Part shown: positions 51,040-60,895 of the stretch, piece by piece
Numbering within the stretch: the stretch's first letter is position 1
How the letters are laid out: each line of letters starts with the position of its first letter
NCBI RefSeq assembly: GCF_003194585.1
Contig: NZ_QHKZ01000004.1
Coordinates: 124,001 to 188,000, forward strand
Source of the DNA: Nocardioides daejeonensis
Lineage (GTDB): Bacteria; Actinomycetota; Actinomycetes; Propionibacteriales; Nocardioidaceae
Direction: 5' to 3'
Length of the DNA stretch: 64,000 bases
Translations under genes and position numbers: made by a program
The notes under the pieces: model-generated
What the model saw: the letters and a program-made list of their open reading frames with translations, nothing else
The model's database searches: none
What the model was told of the DNA's origin: nothing

Positions 51040-52158
51040 ATGGCCGTCGAGCGCACCTTCGTGGGGCTTCCCTCGCTCAACCTTCCGCGGGCAGGCGCCG
51101 GTGGACATCCCTGCCAGGGCGTCTACCACCGGCCCGCCGGCAGGAACCCCCGGATCGCCTTCATCGCGACCCACTACCAGATCGACTTCTCCGAGCACTA
51201 CATGGCGGAGTTCCTGGCGGAGCGCGGTTTCGGCTTCCTCGGTTGGAACACGCGCTTCCGCGGCGACGAGGCGCACTTCCTGCTCGACCACGCGCTCTCC
51301 GACATCGGGGTGGGCGTTCGCTGGCTCAAGGAGGTGGCGGGCGCGGAGACCGTCGTGCTGCTGGGCAACTCCGGAGGCGGCTCCCTGATGGCGGCGTACC
51401 AGTCGCAGGCAGTGGAGCCGGTCGTGCGGCCCCTGGAGGGGATGCGGCTCGCCCGGGGCGCCGACGAGCTAGTCGCCGGTGATGCCTACATCTCGACCGC
51501 CGCGCACCTCGGTCGTCCGGACGTGCTCACGGCATGGATGGACGGGTCCGTGGTCGACGAGTCCGACCCCGTCGCGACCGACGCCAGCCTGGACCTCTTC
51601 AACCCGGCCAACGGGCCGGCGTACTCCGAGGAGTTCGTGGCTCGCTACCGCGCCGCGCAGACCACGCGCAACCACCGGATCACCGCGTGGGTCAAGGAGG
51701 AGCTCGCTCGGCTGACGGCCGCCGGCTACCACGACCGGCCCTTCTCGGTGGCGCGCACCTGGGCCGACCCGCGGATGGTCGACCCCACGTTGGAGCCGAC
51801 CAGGCGTGAGCCCAACATGTGCTACGGCGGGGTGCCCGAGCGGGCCAACAAGTCGGTCTTCGGGATCGCCTCGGCCTGCACCCTGCGCACCTGGCTGTCG
51901 CTGTGGAGCCTTGAGGACTCGCAGACCCGAGCCCACGCCCACCTGCCGAAGATCACGGTGCCGGCGCTCGTCGTCAACGGCAACGCCGACACCGGCGTCT
52001 TTCCCAGCGACGCTGCCGCTATCCACGACCTGATCGGTGCGAGCGACAAGCAGGCACACGAGCTGGACGCCGACCACTACTTCCTCACCGACGGCGCGCG
52101 CGACGAGCTCGCCGACCTGGTGACGGCATGGGTGACCGAGCGCTTCGGCGCGGCCTGA
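51040..52158 (+). CDS. Alpha/beta-fold hydrolase
   Basis: A 372-residue hydrolase. The nucleophile elbow is LLGNSGGGSLMAAY (GxSxG with Ser), the acid is probably in VVNGNADTGVFP and the His in ELDADHYFL. An N-terminal PRAGAGGHPCQGVYHRPAG and a mid-insert with YSEEFVARYRAAQTTRNHRITAWVKEELARL suggest a lid domain. Ester, lactone or C-C bond hydrolysis are all possible. ATG at 51040 follows ATCGGAGTGG; a GTG at 51034 is the alternative. It starts an operon with the third acyl-CoA dehydrogenase, behind operator site D. Confidence 0.85.
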   Translation: MAVERTFVGLPSLNLPRAGAGGHPCQGVYHRPAGRNPRIAFIATHYQIDFSEHYMAEFLAERGFGFLGWNTRFRGDEAHFLLDHALSDIGVGVRWLKEVAGAETVVLLGNSGGGSLMAAYQSQAVEPVVRPLEGMRLARGADELVAGDAYISTAAHLGRPDVLTAWMDGSVVDESDPVATDASLDLFNPANGPAYSEEFVARYRAAQTTRNHRITAWVKEELARLTAAGYHDRPFSVARTWADPRMVDPTLEPTRREPNMCYGGVPERANKSVFGIASACTLRTWLSLWSLEDSQTRAHAHLPKITVPALVVNGNADTGVFPSDAAAIHDLIGASDKQAHELDADHYFLTDGARDELADLVTAWVTERFGAA

Positions 52159-52168
52159 GGGAGGCGCG

Positions 52169-53338
<1,170 letters not shown>

Positions 53339-53521
53339 CCTCGCGCCCGCGGCGCCCGCGCCGCTCGCGTGACGAAGGCCACGTCGCTGGCCGATGTGCT
53401 TCCTTGCTCGCCTTGGTTTGTGGGGCTCCCCGGCCGGACAAGGTGGGTGCGGGAGGTCGGGGCAGGAGCCCTTGCCGCCACAGGGCTCGGAGCGAGCCTG
53501 TCTCGACGAAGGGAAGAACTC

Positions 53522-54073
53522 ATGCGGATCACCAAGATCCTGGTCTCGGGCGTTGCAGTACTGGCCCTCGCCGGTGGACTCACCGCCTGTGGCGATGACA
53601 CCAAGGACGACAAGAAGGACGACAGCAGCCAGACCACGCCGGAGGCGCCCACGGACGACGCACCTGCCGAGGACGAGGGCACCGACGAGGAGACCGCGAC
53701 GACCGACGACGGCTCGGACCCCGAGGTCAGCAGCGGTGGCGATATCTCCGTCAAGGTCGACGGCAAGGAGGTGTCCGGTCTGGACACGTCCACCATCCAG
53801 TGCGCCAAGATGGGCGGCAAGATCAACGTCGGCAGCGCGGACGCCGGCTCGGGTCTGGGCCTGGTGATGACCGACGAGGCCACCCCGAAGGTGGAGTCCT
53901 TCGGTCTGCTGGTCGACGGCATCACGCTTGCCGTCGCTCCGGGCATGGGCTCGGCCGACGTCGCGGTCGACGGCAACACCTACACGATCACCGGTACGGC
54001 GCAGGGCACCGACTCGGCCAAGCCGACGGAGGTCGTCGAGAAGGACTTCGAGATCGTCGTCACCTGCGACTGA
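53522..54073 (+). CDS. LpqH/19-kDa antigen-like lipoprotein
   Basis: A 183-residue lipoprotein. The signal peptide ends LTACGDD (lipid Cys about residue 23), then a long acidic Asp/Glu/Thr-rich linker to about residue 75. The C-terminal domain (VSGLDTSTIQCAKMGGKINVGSA, PKVESFGLLVDGITLAVAPGMGSADVAVDGNTYTITGTAQGTDSAKPTEVVEKDFEIVVTCD) follows the mycobacterial LpqH pattern, with two Cys that can form the disulfide. In mycobacteria it is an abundant surface antigen of uncertain function. The upstream 183 bp after the dehydrogenase stop hold no other gene; GAAGGGAAG precedes the ATG. Confidence 0.85.
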   Translation: MRITKILVSGVAVLALAGGLTACGDDTKDDKKDDSSQTTPEAPTDDAPAEDEGTDEETATTDDGSDPEVSSGGDISVKVDGKEVSGLDTSTIQCAKMGGKINVGSADAGSGLGLVMTDEATPKVESFGLLVDGITLAVAPGMGSADVAVDGNTYTITGTAQGTDSAKPTEVVEKDFEIVVTCD

Positions 54074-54092
54074 TCTCGACCCGCTCGGACAC

Positions 54093-54130
54093 GCGTCCCC
54101 GGTGCCACCCCTGTGTGGTGCCGGGGACGC
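54093..54130 (+). terminator. Terminator hairpin after the LpqH-like gene
   Basis: GCGTCCCCGG (54093-54102) pairs perfectly with CCGGGGACGC (54121-54130); an inner CCAC/GTGG pair extends the stem across a 2x2 internal loop. It lies 20 bp after the stop. Confidence 0.85.
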
Positions 54131-54178
54131 TGTGCTTCTCGTGGTCAGGGTGCCTCTCGGTCACGGCAGGGTGTCGGG

Positions 54179-54760
54179 TCACCCGGTCGTCGGCGTCCCG
54201 CCGAGCCAGGTGCGGGAGTGGACCGCGAAGAGGTTCCACACGAGGTAGAGCCAGAGCAGCACGAAGCCGAGCTCGGCGTAGCCGACGATCTGGTCGGAGT
54301 CGGCGGCATAGCCGACGGGCACCATCGCGGTGACGATGACCGCGAGGGTGAGGGAGAGGCCGAATCGGCCGGCGACCTTTCGGTCCACCGGCTTCTGCCC
54401 GCGGGCGGCGGCGATCAGGGCTCGTGAGAGCAGCACGACGAAGAGCAGGTCCGGAAGCGAAGTCGCCCACTTGAGCGCCAGCTCCGTGTCGGCCACCCAG
54501 TCCTTCGCCTGCGGCACCCAGAGCACCGCAGACGTGACCAGCGCCAGCGCCGCCGACGCGACGAGGGCGCGGCGCTCTGGCAGCGGCAGTGCCGCGACGC
54601 CCCAGATCACCAAGGTCCAGCCGATCGGGTCGGGCAGGGTGTCGACCCGCCCCAGAGTGTCGAGGGCGACGAGCACCAGGCCCATCGCCACCCGTTGCAG
54701 TGGAGTCATCGGACGGCGGTTGGCCAGTGCCTCCTTGACCACGGACTCGTCGCTGCTCAC
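54179..54760 (-). CDS. Membrane protein of unknown function
   Basis: A 193-residue protein with about five hydrophobic helices: RVAMGLVLVALDTLG, IGWTLVIWGVAALPL, ALVASAALALVTSAVLWV, LLFVVLLSRALIAAA and two near the C-terminus (LSLTLAVIVTAMVPVGYA, LGFVLLWLYLVWNLFAV). A basic segment (RGQKPVDRKVAGR) separates the last pair. No family was recognised. It lies on the minus strand between the LpqH-like gene and the MATE exporter, whose stop is 27 bp upstream of its start, so the two may be co-transcribed. Confidence 0.75.
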   Translation of the reverse strand: MSSDESVVKEALANRRPMTPLQRVAMGLVLVALDTLGRVDTLPDPIGWTLVIWGVAALPLPERRALVASAALALVTSAVLWVPQAKDWVADTELALKWATSLPDLLFVVLLSRALIAAARGQKPVDRKVAGRFGLSLTLAVIVTAMVPVGYAADSDQIVGYAELGFVLLWLYLVWNLFAVHSRTWLGGTPTTG

Positions 54761-54787
54761 GGAGGTCAGGCTAGTGGTCGACGGCCC

Positions 54788-56101
54788 TCAGGTCGCGCCG
54801 AGGCGGGTCCAAGCGTCGCCACGGGCGCGCCACACCAAGGTGACGCAGCGACCACCCATGAACGCGACGCAGAAGGCGGCCCACACCGCTACCAAGCCGG
54901 TCGCCAGGAGCGCGAACGGGGCGTAGAGCAGGAAGACCAGGCCGCCTGCCCAGGCCAGGTAGGTGCCGTCGCCGGCGCCGATCAGCACGCCGTCGAGCAC
55001 GAAGACGACGCCGGCGATCGGCTGGACGAGGGCGGCGACCAGCAGCACCGGTGCGAGCTGGTCGACCACGGCGGTGTCGCTGGAGAAGAGGTGGCCGGCG
55101 ACCGGGCTCAGCAGGGCCAGGCCGATGCCGGTGACCACCCCGGACCACACGCCCCACCAGACCATCCGACGGGTCAGCCGTCGCGTCGAGTCCAGGTCGC
55201 CCGCCCCGAGAGCCCGACCGGTCAACGCCTGCGCGGCGATGGCCAGCGAGTCGAGGACGAATGCCAGGAACGACCAGATCGCGAAGGCCAGGTTGTGTGC
55301 GGCCAGGGAGGTGTCGTCGCCGGCCTGCACGACGGCGTACGTCGTCACCAGGAGGGAGGCCCGCAGGGTGAGGGTACGGATCAGCAGGGGTACGGCGGCC
55401 CGCCCGGCGGCGGCGACGCCGGCCAGGTCAGGCCGGAGCGTGGCCTGGTGACGACGGGCGCCCCGCACCACGACGACGGTGAGGCCGACGGCCATCAGAG
55501 TCTGGGCGAGCACCGTGCCCCAGGCGGATCCGACCAGACCCAGCGCCGGCACCGGGCCGATGCCACGGACGAGCGCCAGGTTGAACGCGATGTTGAGCAG
55601 GTTGCCGGCCGCGGCGGCGATCAGCGGCGTGCGGGTGTCCTGGAGCCCCCGGAGCACGCCGGTCGCGGCGAGGACGACCAGGAGCGGCACAGTGCCGACG
55701 AACGCCACCCGCAGGTAGGAGGCGGCGTCCTCGGTGATGCCGCGGTCAGCGCCGAAGAGCCCGACCAGGTCGGTGGCCGCGGCGACGCCGACCGCAGTGA
55801 CCACCGTGCCGATCAGCACCGCCAACCAGATGCCGTCGATGCCCTGGGTCAGGGCCCCCCGCAGGTCTCCGGCCCCGAGGCGTCGAGCGACCGAGGCGGT
55901 GGTGCCGTAGGCAAGGAAGATGCACAGTCCGATCGCCGTCGTGATCACCGCGCCGGCGACGCCCAGGGCGGCGAGCTCGGTGGTGCCGAGGTGACCGATG
56001 ATCGAGGCGTCGGCGAGCAGGAAGAGCGGTTCGGAGACCAGGGCGAGGAACGCGGGGACCGCGAGCGCCAGGATCTCCCGATCGGTGGCGTTGATCCTCA
56101 C
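54788..56101 (-). CDS. MATE-family efflux transporter (DinF-like)
   Basis: A 437-residue transporter with about twelve helices. It begins VRINATDREILALAVPAFLALVSEPLFLLADASIIGHLGTTELAALGVAGAV, the MATE signature, and the second half repeats the pattern. The GTG at 56101 overlaps the stop of the next upstream gene (GTGA). In Streptomyces a MATE gene lies between rplI and dnaB, so this is the far side of the conserved block. Substrate unknown; a link to lipid-linked or siderophore export is not supported by context. Confidence 0.92.
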   Translation of the reverse strand: MRINATDREILALAVPAFLALVSEPLFLLADASIIGHLGTTELAALGVAGAVITTAIGLCIFLAYGTTASVARRLGAGDLRGALTQGIDGIWLAVLIGTVVTAVGVAAATDLVGLFGADRGITEDAASYLRVAFVGTVPLLVVLAATGVLRGLQDTRTPLIAAAAGNLLNIAFNLALVRGIGPVPALGLVGSAWGTVLAQTLMAVGLTVVVVRGARRHQATLRPDLAGVAAAGRAAVPLLIRTLTLRASLLVTTYAVVQAGDDTSLAAHNLAFAIWSFLAFVLDSLAIAAQALTGRALGAGDLDSTRRLTRRMVWWGVWSGVVTGIGLALLSPVAGHLFSSDTAVVDQLAPVLLVAALVQPIAGVVFVLDGVLIGAGDGTYLAWAGGLVFLLYAPFALLATGLVAVWAAFCVAFMGGRCVTLVWRARGDAWTRLGAT

Positions 56102-56874
56102 GAGATGGCGGTGGTCAACATGGCACCGAGGATCATCGCGAGGATGAACGCGATGCCACCGGTCAGTGGCCGTGCCCAGGGGCTGGGTGGCCGCTGCAGC
56201 GTGGCGCCGGAGCTGAGCAGGTAGATCGGTACGCCCACCAACGGCAAGCTGGACAGCCAGAACCAGGCCCAGCGGGTGGCCCGCCATGGGGTCGGGGCCA
56301 GGATCAGGTGGGCCAGGCTGCCGAGGCCCGTGATCAGTCCCAGCCAGAGCACCCACGAGGGGAGGCTGCGCCCGTAGCCGGTCGAGGACGTGTCGGGCAG
56401 GTCGGCTCTGGTGACGGTGGCGTGGGGCACGCGGGCCTCGACCTCGGCCCGGACGTCACGCATCTTCACCTCGGCGTCGGCAGCCGCGAACGGTGCGACG
56501 AGAGCCAGGCCGGACTCCTCGCTGCCCACGTAATGAATGCCGGTGCGCTTCACCGCAGTGGTCTCGACGACCGCGGTCTCGTAGGTGCGCCATCCCTGAT
56601 GCCAGACGATCCTGACCATGGCTGCGTAGCTCTCGCCGGTGGTTCGGAGGGAGGCGTCTCGGTCGTGACCGCCGAAGATCTGCACCGAGTCGACCTTGGC
56701 TGCCGATGACTCGAAGTCAGCCCACCGGGCCGGCGCGGGTGCCAGGAACCACTGCACGACGACGAACAGCCAGCAGGCCAGCAGCGCCCAGCCCGCCCAG
56801 CGCACCAGTCGCCCGCGGGGCTGCTGCGTGAGTGCCGGCGTACGGGGCTCGGCGGTGGGGGCGCTGATCGTCAC
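56098..56874 (-). CDS. Membrane protein of unknown function
   Basis: A 258-residue protein with one N-terminal span (WAGWALLACWLFVVVQWFLAPAP), an external region of about 120 residues (residues 45-165, with ADFESSAAKVDSVQIFGGHDRDASL and HYVGSEESGLALVAPFA) and three C-terminal spans. GTG at 56874 is the start. The stop overlaps the MATE start by four bases, so they form an operon. No known family was recognised; the topology suggests an external domain that may assist the exporter. Confidence 0.75.
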   Translation of the reverse strand: MTISAPTAEPRTPALTQQPRGRLVRWAGWALLACWLFVVVQWFLAPAPARWADFESSAAKVDSVQIFGGHDRDASLRTTGESYAAMVRIVWHQGWRTYETAVVETTAVKRTGIHYVGSEESGLALVAPFAAADAEVKMRDVRAEVEARVPHATVTRADLPDTSSTGYGRSLPSWVLWLGLITGLGSLAHLILAPTPWRATRWAWFWLSSLPLVGVPIYLLSSGATLQRPPSPWARPLTGGIAFILAMILGAMLTTAIS

Positions 56875-56915
56875 GGGCTCATGGTCCCAGACCCGACCGA
56901 CAGGGTGCGGAGGGG

Positions 56916-57719
56916 TCAGCGCAGGTGCCGCCGTACGTCGCCGGGACGGTCGGTGACCAGCCCGTCGGCGCCGATACGACGCAACCGCCGCCACTGCCGC
57001 GGGTCGTTGGTCACCCGACCGATGACGGTGAGGCCGTCACGATGCAGGCGGGTGACTCGCGACCGGGTGAGGACGCGGGCGGGTACGTGGATGACGTCGA
57101 GGCCGGCGCGTCGGGCACTGAGGGCATGGGACCAGCGGGTGCCGATCCAGCCGGTGCGCAGGGTCGGGTCCTGGCGCTCGAGACGGCGCAGGGCGGAGAG
57201 GCTGAAGGAGATCACCGTGCTCTGCCGACGCATGCCGTGTCGCCGGATCCGGTGCGCCAGCGTGCTCAGGTCATCGGCCCTCCATCCTCTCCCGTCCTTG
57301 ATCTCGATCACCGCCTGCTGGTGGTTGCGGTGCATCCAGGCGAGTGCGTCGTCGAGGCTCGGCACGCGCTCGCGATGACGCCCGCGGCAGTGCCTCCGCA
57401 GCCAGCGAGCGCGGGCGCGGTCGACGCGGACGGTGCAAGTGGTGGTACGCCGCAATGACGGATCGTGCATGAGAACGATCCGCCGGTCTGCGGTCAGGCG
57501 TACGTCGAACTCCGACCCGTGGGCACCGGCTCGGTCAGCGCGGCGCAGTGCCTCGATGGTGTTCTCGGTGATGCCCGGCCCGGGGTCACCGCGGTGACCG
57601 ACCACCCGGAAGTCGGCGGGCCGCACGCGCAGCGGTTCGGCCGCATGGCCGCCTGCAGGAAGGAGGGTGGGCTGGAGGGCGAGGAGGGTTGTCAGAAGGG
57701 AAAGAAGAAGCTGCGGCAC
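56916..57719 (-). CDS. Glycerophosphodiester phosphodiesterase, secreted
   Basis: A 267-residue GDPD enzyme. From GTG 57719 the protein has a signal peptide (VPQLLLSLLTTLLALQPTLLPAGGHA), then VVGHRGDPGPGITENTIEALRRA and GSEFDVRLTADRRIVLMHDPSLRRTT (metal and catalytic residues), AVIEIKDGRG and GLTVIGRVTNDPRQW, ending DGLVTDRPGDVRRHLR. It hydrolyses glycerophosphodiesters such as deacylated phospholipids or teichoic acid fragments outside the cell. Unusually Arg-rich for the family. No operon partner is evident. Confidence 0.9.
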   Translation of the reverse strand: MPQLLLSLLTTLLALQPTLLPAGGHAAEPLRVRPADFRVVGHRGDPGPGITENTIEALRRADRAGAHGSEFDVRLTADRRIVLMHDPSLRRTTTCTVRVDRARARWLRRHCRGRHRERVPSLDDALAWMHRNHQQAVIEIKDGRGWRADDLSTLAHRIRRHGMRRQSTVISFSLSALRRLERQDPTLRTGWIGTRWSHALSARRAGLDVIHVPARVLTRSRVTRLHRDGLTVIGRVTNDPRQWRRLRRIGADGLVTDRPGDVRRHLR

Positions 57720-58249
57720 GAGGCGGTCCGAGGGTTCGACGAGGTGGGAGGATCCCTCGCCGAGACGGGGGAGACCCGTGCGGATCGGCACCGGGGCCGG
57801 ACTCCTGAGGGATTGGCGGGAGTGATGGTGCTCCTGCGACGCATGTCGCCGGCGCTGCCTGTGCACAACCTGGGTGTAACTGTGGGAACCGGACACCTGT
57901 TCGGCGCTTTGTCGACAAAGAAACTCCCGAACGCTCCATGACCATCAGGTGAACGAGATTTCTTTCAACAACTTCTTGTCCACAGCTGTGAGTAGGCATT
58001 ACTGCAGGTCAGAGGCGAGTTCTTGTTCGACGCAGCCCAGAATCCACAGGCTGCTCCCCAGGCTGTGCACAGCAACACGCCGTTCGTCCACGTCCTCGTC
58101 GAAGTTTTCCACAGGCGCCTGTGGACAGGCTGCTTCCACCGGAGCTGCGCGGCGTCGTACTGTCGCGCGACGGCATCCCCTGGAGCCCCTGTGCCGGGGG
58201 TGTTCGCTACACCTGGGTGGGACGAGACGGTTGGGGAAGGAGTGCTGCG
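57720..58249. other. 530-bp non-coding region upstream of dnaB with DnaA-box-like sites
   Basis: No gene was found here. The part from 57900 to 58140 is A/T-richer and has a perfect TTGTCCACA DnaA box at 57976-57984, TTTTCCACA at 58105-58113, TGTGGACAG (CTGTCCACA reversed) at 58120-58128 and GAATCCACA at 58040-58048. A perfect 14-bp palindrome CTTTGTCGACAAAG lies at 57907-57920. The region must also hold the dnaB promoter; 57720-57900 shows nothing recognisable and may include an upstream part of the GDPD gene's leader. Confidence 0.6.
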
Positions 58250-60793
58250 GTGAGCGTGGACGATCACGTCGACAGCCTCCCTCCGGAGTACGAGGAGTGG
58301 GGCGACGGGCCGGCCGCCTACGAGCCCGGCCAGGCTCCCCGCGACCCAGGCGACCGCACCCCGCCCTCGGACAACGCGGCCGAGCAGAGCGTGCTGGGCG
58401 CGATGCTGCTCAGCAAGGACGCGATCGCCGACGTCAGTGAGGTGATGCGCGGTGCCGACTTCTATCGGCCGGCGCACGAGACCATCCACGACGCGATCAT
58501 CGATCTCTACGGCCGTGGTGAGCCCGCCGACCCGGTGACCGTCGCCGCCGAGCTGCAGCGGCGCGGTGAGCTGCAGGGGGTCGGCGGCGCGCCGTACCTG
58601 CACATGCTGGCGGCGAACGTGCCGATCGCCTCCAACGCGGAGTACTACGCGGAGATCGTCCGGGAGAAGGCGATCCTGCGACGCATGGTCAACGCCGGCA
58701 CCCGGATCGTGCAGATCGGGTACGCCGGCGAGGGCGACGTCGACCTGCTGGTCGACGAGGCGCAGGCCGAGGTCTACAAGATCACCGACAAGCGGGCCGC
58801 CGAGGACTATGCCCCGCTGGCCGACATCATGGAGGGCGTCCTCGACGAGATCGAGGCGATCGGCAACCGGGAGGAGGGCATCTACGGCGTGCCCACCGGC
58901 TTCGCCGATCTCGATGAGCTGACCAACGGCCTGCACGCCGGGCAGATGATCATCGTCGCGGCGCGTCCCGCCATGGGCAAGGCCCTCGCTCTCGACACCC
59001 CGCTGCCGACCCCCACCGGTTGGACCACGATGGGGGAGATCGTCGTCGGTGACGAACTGCTCGACGCTCAAGGTCGACCGACCCGCGTGGTCGCTGCCAC
59101 GGACGTCATGGTCGACCGGCCATGTTTCGAGGTGGCGTTCTCCGACGGTTCACGCATCGTCGCAGACGCCGAGCACCAGTGGCTGACGGAGTCACGTGCG
59201 GCGCGCAAGTCGGAATGGGCTGCGCGAAACAACTACAACCGCACGAAGAACCAGCGCACGTTCGCGTCCGTGGTCACGACCGAAGAGATTGCGAAGTCCG
59301 TGCGGGTGGGCAAGGAGGCGCGTGCTGATCACGCCGTCCTCAATGCAGCGCCGCTGGAGTTGCCCGAGGCGGATCTGCCGATTGAGCCCTACGTCTTGGG
59401 TGCCTGGCTGGGCGACGGGCACAGTGCCGGCGGCCGGATCACCTCTGAGACTCCTGAGATCCCCATGTTCATCGAGGCGCTCGGCTACGACGTCACGCCG
59501 CTGGGCGACATGCTGTTCAGCATCAGACTTCCCGAAGCGACGCCGGCGACCGATGGCACCTGCCCAGATTGTGGTGACCGTTGCACGGGACGCTACCTGT
59601 GTCAGAGGTGTCGTGACGACCACGGAACCTTCACGGCCCTGCTCCGGCAGGTGGGTGTGCTCGGCGACAAACATGTGCCCGATCGCTACCTTCGCGCCTC
59701 GGAGGAGCAGCGGCGAGAGTTGCTCGCTGGACTGATGGACACGGACGGCGGCGTTGTGCGCGGTGTCGGTTCATGTCAGTTCGTGGTAACCAATCGTAGG
59801 CTCGCTCAGGGCGTCTTCGAGCTCATCGTGTCGCTGGGCTACCGCTGCGGGTGGCGCGAGAAGAAGGTGCATGGGAGGAGCCCGGAGTCATCGACGGCTT
59901 TCATCCTCAACTTCTCGACGGTCGACGATGTTTTCAGACTGGAACGCAAACGCCTGCTACACAAGGAAGAGCGGCCCTCGGACACGCGTCGTATCGGGCG
60001 GCGCTACATCAGGGAAGTGCGTCCGGTCCCATCGGTTCCGGTGCGATGCGTCCAGGTCGACAACGACCAGCACCTGTATCTTGCCGGCCGGTCGATGATT
60101 CCCACCCACAACTCGACCCTGGCTCTGGACCTGTGCCGGGCTGCGTCGATCCACAACGGCATGTCGAGCGTCTTCTTCAGCCTCGAGATGAACAAGTCCG
60201 AGATCACGATGCGTCTGCTCTCGGCTGAGGCGAAGGTGCCGCTCAACCACATCCGCAACGGCAACATGAACGACGACGACTGGGCGCGGCTGGCACGCAA
60301 GATGGGCGAGGTGTCGTCGGCGCCGATGTTCATCGACGACAGTCCGAACATGACGATGATGGAGATCCGCTCCAAGGCACGTCGACTCAAGCAGAACCAT
60401 GACCTGCGGCTCATCGTGATCGACTACATGCAGCTGATGACGTCCGGCAAGAAGGTCGAGTCCCGTCAGCTCGAGGTCTCGGAGTTCTCCCGTCAGATCA
60501 AGCTGCTCGCCAAGGAGCTCGAGGTGCCGATCATTGCCCTCTCGCAGCTCAACCGTGGCCCCGAGCAGCGCGCCGACAAGAAGCCGGCGATGTCTGACCT
60601 CCGTGAGTCCGGCTCGCTGGAGCAGGACGCCGACATGGTGATCCTGCTGCACCGCGAGGACGTCTACGAGAAGGAGTCCACCCGCCCCGGCGAGGCGGAC
60701 CTGATCGTGGCCAAGCACCGTAACGGACCCACCCGCGACATCACCGTCGCCTTCCAGGGGCACTACAGCCGGTTCGTAGACATGGCGCACTGA
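58250..60793 (+). CDS. dnaB: Replicative DNA helicase DnaB with intein
   Basis: An 847-residue precursor; the mature helicase after splicing has 470 residues (244 + 226). The N-terminal domain starts PPSDNAAEQSVLGAMLLSKDAIADVSEVMRGADFYRPAHETI. The RecA-like core is interrupted in Walker A: VAARPAMGK before and STLALDLC after the intein. Then FFSLEMNKSEITMRLLSAEAKV, LIVIDYMQLM (Walker B) and DLRESGSLEQDADMVILLHRED follow. The GTG at 58250 has GGGAAGGAG in front. The helicase is essential, and it can bind ATP only after splicing. Its place after the MATE gene is conserved in actinobacteria. Confidence 0.96.
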   Translation: MSVDDHVDSLPPEYEEWGDGPAAYEPGQAPRDPGDRTPPSDNAAEQSVLGAMLLSKDAIADVSEVMRGADFYRPAHETIHDAIIDLYGRGEPADPVTVAAELQRRGELQGVGGAPYLHMLAANVPIASNAEYYAEIVREKAILRRMVNAGTRIVQIGYAGEGDVDLLVDEAQAEVYKITDKRAAEDYAPLADIMEGVLDEIEAIGNREEGIYGVPTGFADLDELTNGLHAGQMIIVAARPAMGKALALDTPLPTPTGWTTMGEIVVGDELLDAQGRPTRVVAATDVMVDRPCFEVAFSDGSRIVADAEHQWLTESRAARKSEWAARNNYNRTKNQRTFASVVTTEEIAKSVRVGKEARADHAVLNAAPLELPEADLPIEPYVLGAWLGDGHSAGGRITSETPEIPMFIEALGYDVTPLGDMLFSIRLPEATPATDGTCPDCGDRCTGRYLCQRCRDDHGTFTALLRQVGVLGDKHVPDRYLRASEEQRRELLAGLMDTDGGVVRGVGSCQFVVTNRRLAQGVFELIVSLGYRCGWREKKVHGRSPESSTAFILNFSTVDDVFRLERKRLLHKEERPSDTRRIGRRYIREVRPVPSVPVRCVQVDNDQHLYLAGRSMIPTHNSTLALDLCRAASIHNGMSSVFFSLEMNKSEITMRLLSAEAKVPLNHIRNGNMNDDDWARLARKMGEVSSAPMFIDDSPNMTMMEIRSKARRLKQNHDLRLIVIDYMQLMTSGKKVESRQLEVSEFSRQIKLLAKELEVPIIALSQLNRGPEQRADKKPAMSDLRESGSLEQDADMVILLHREDVYEKESTRPGEADLIVAKHRNGPTRDITVAFQGHYSRFVDMAH
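58982..60112 (+). other. Class 3 intein with LAGLIDADG endonuclease in DnaB
   Basis: The intein has 377 residues, from Ala1 after GK to Asn377 before STLALD. It begins ALALDTPLPTPTGW, so it lacks the Cys or Ser nucleophile at position 1. It has the WCT set of class 3 inteins: Trp67 in DAEHQWLT, Cys356 in VRCVQVDNDQHLYLAG and Thr375 in IPTHN. The endonuclease blocks LGAWLGDGH (139-147) and LLAGLMDTDGG (247-257) keep both acidic residues. Between them CPDCGDRCTGRYLCQRC (194-210) looks like a Zn-ribbon. DNA of the insert is noticeably less GC-rich than the flanking helicase exons. Confidence 0.93.
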
Positions 60794-60895
60794 CGGCTGC
60801 GGCTTGTCTGCGCGTCTGCGCAATCGGGAGGCGCAGGCCGATGACGAGCGACGGCTCCGCACCCCCACCGATGTCGGGCACCATCACCTGGGAGC

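Noticed and set aside
53339..53521. Upstream in-frame extension of the LpqH-like gene
   Set aside because: The extension would bury the signal peptide. The ATG at 53522 has a good ribosome site and starts the lipoprotein signal.
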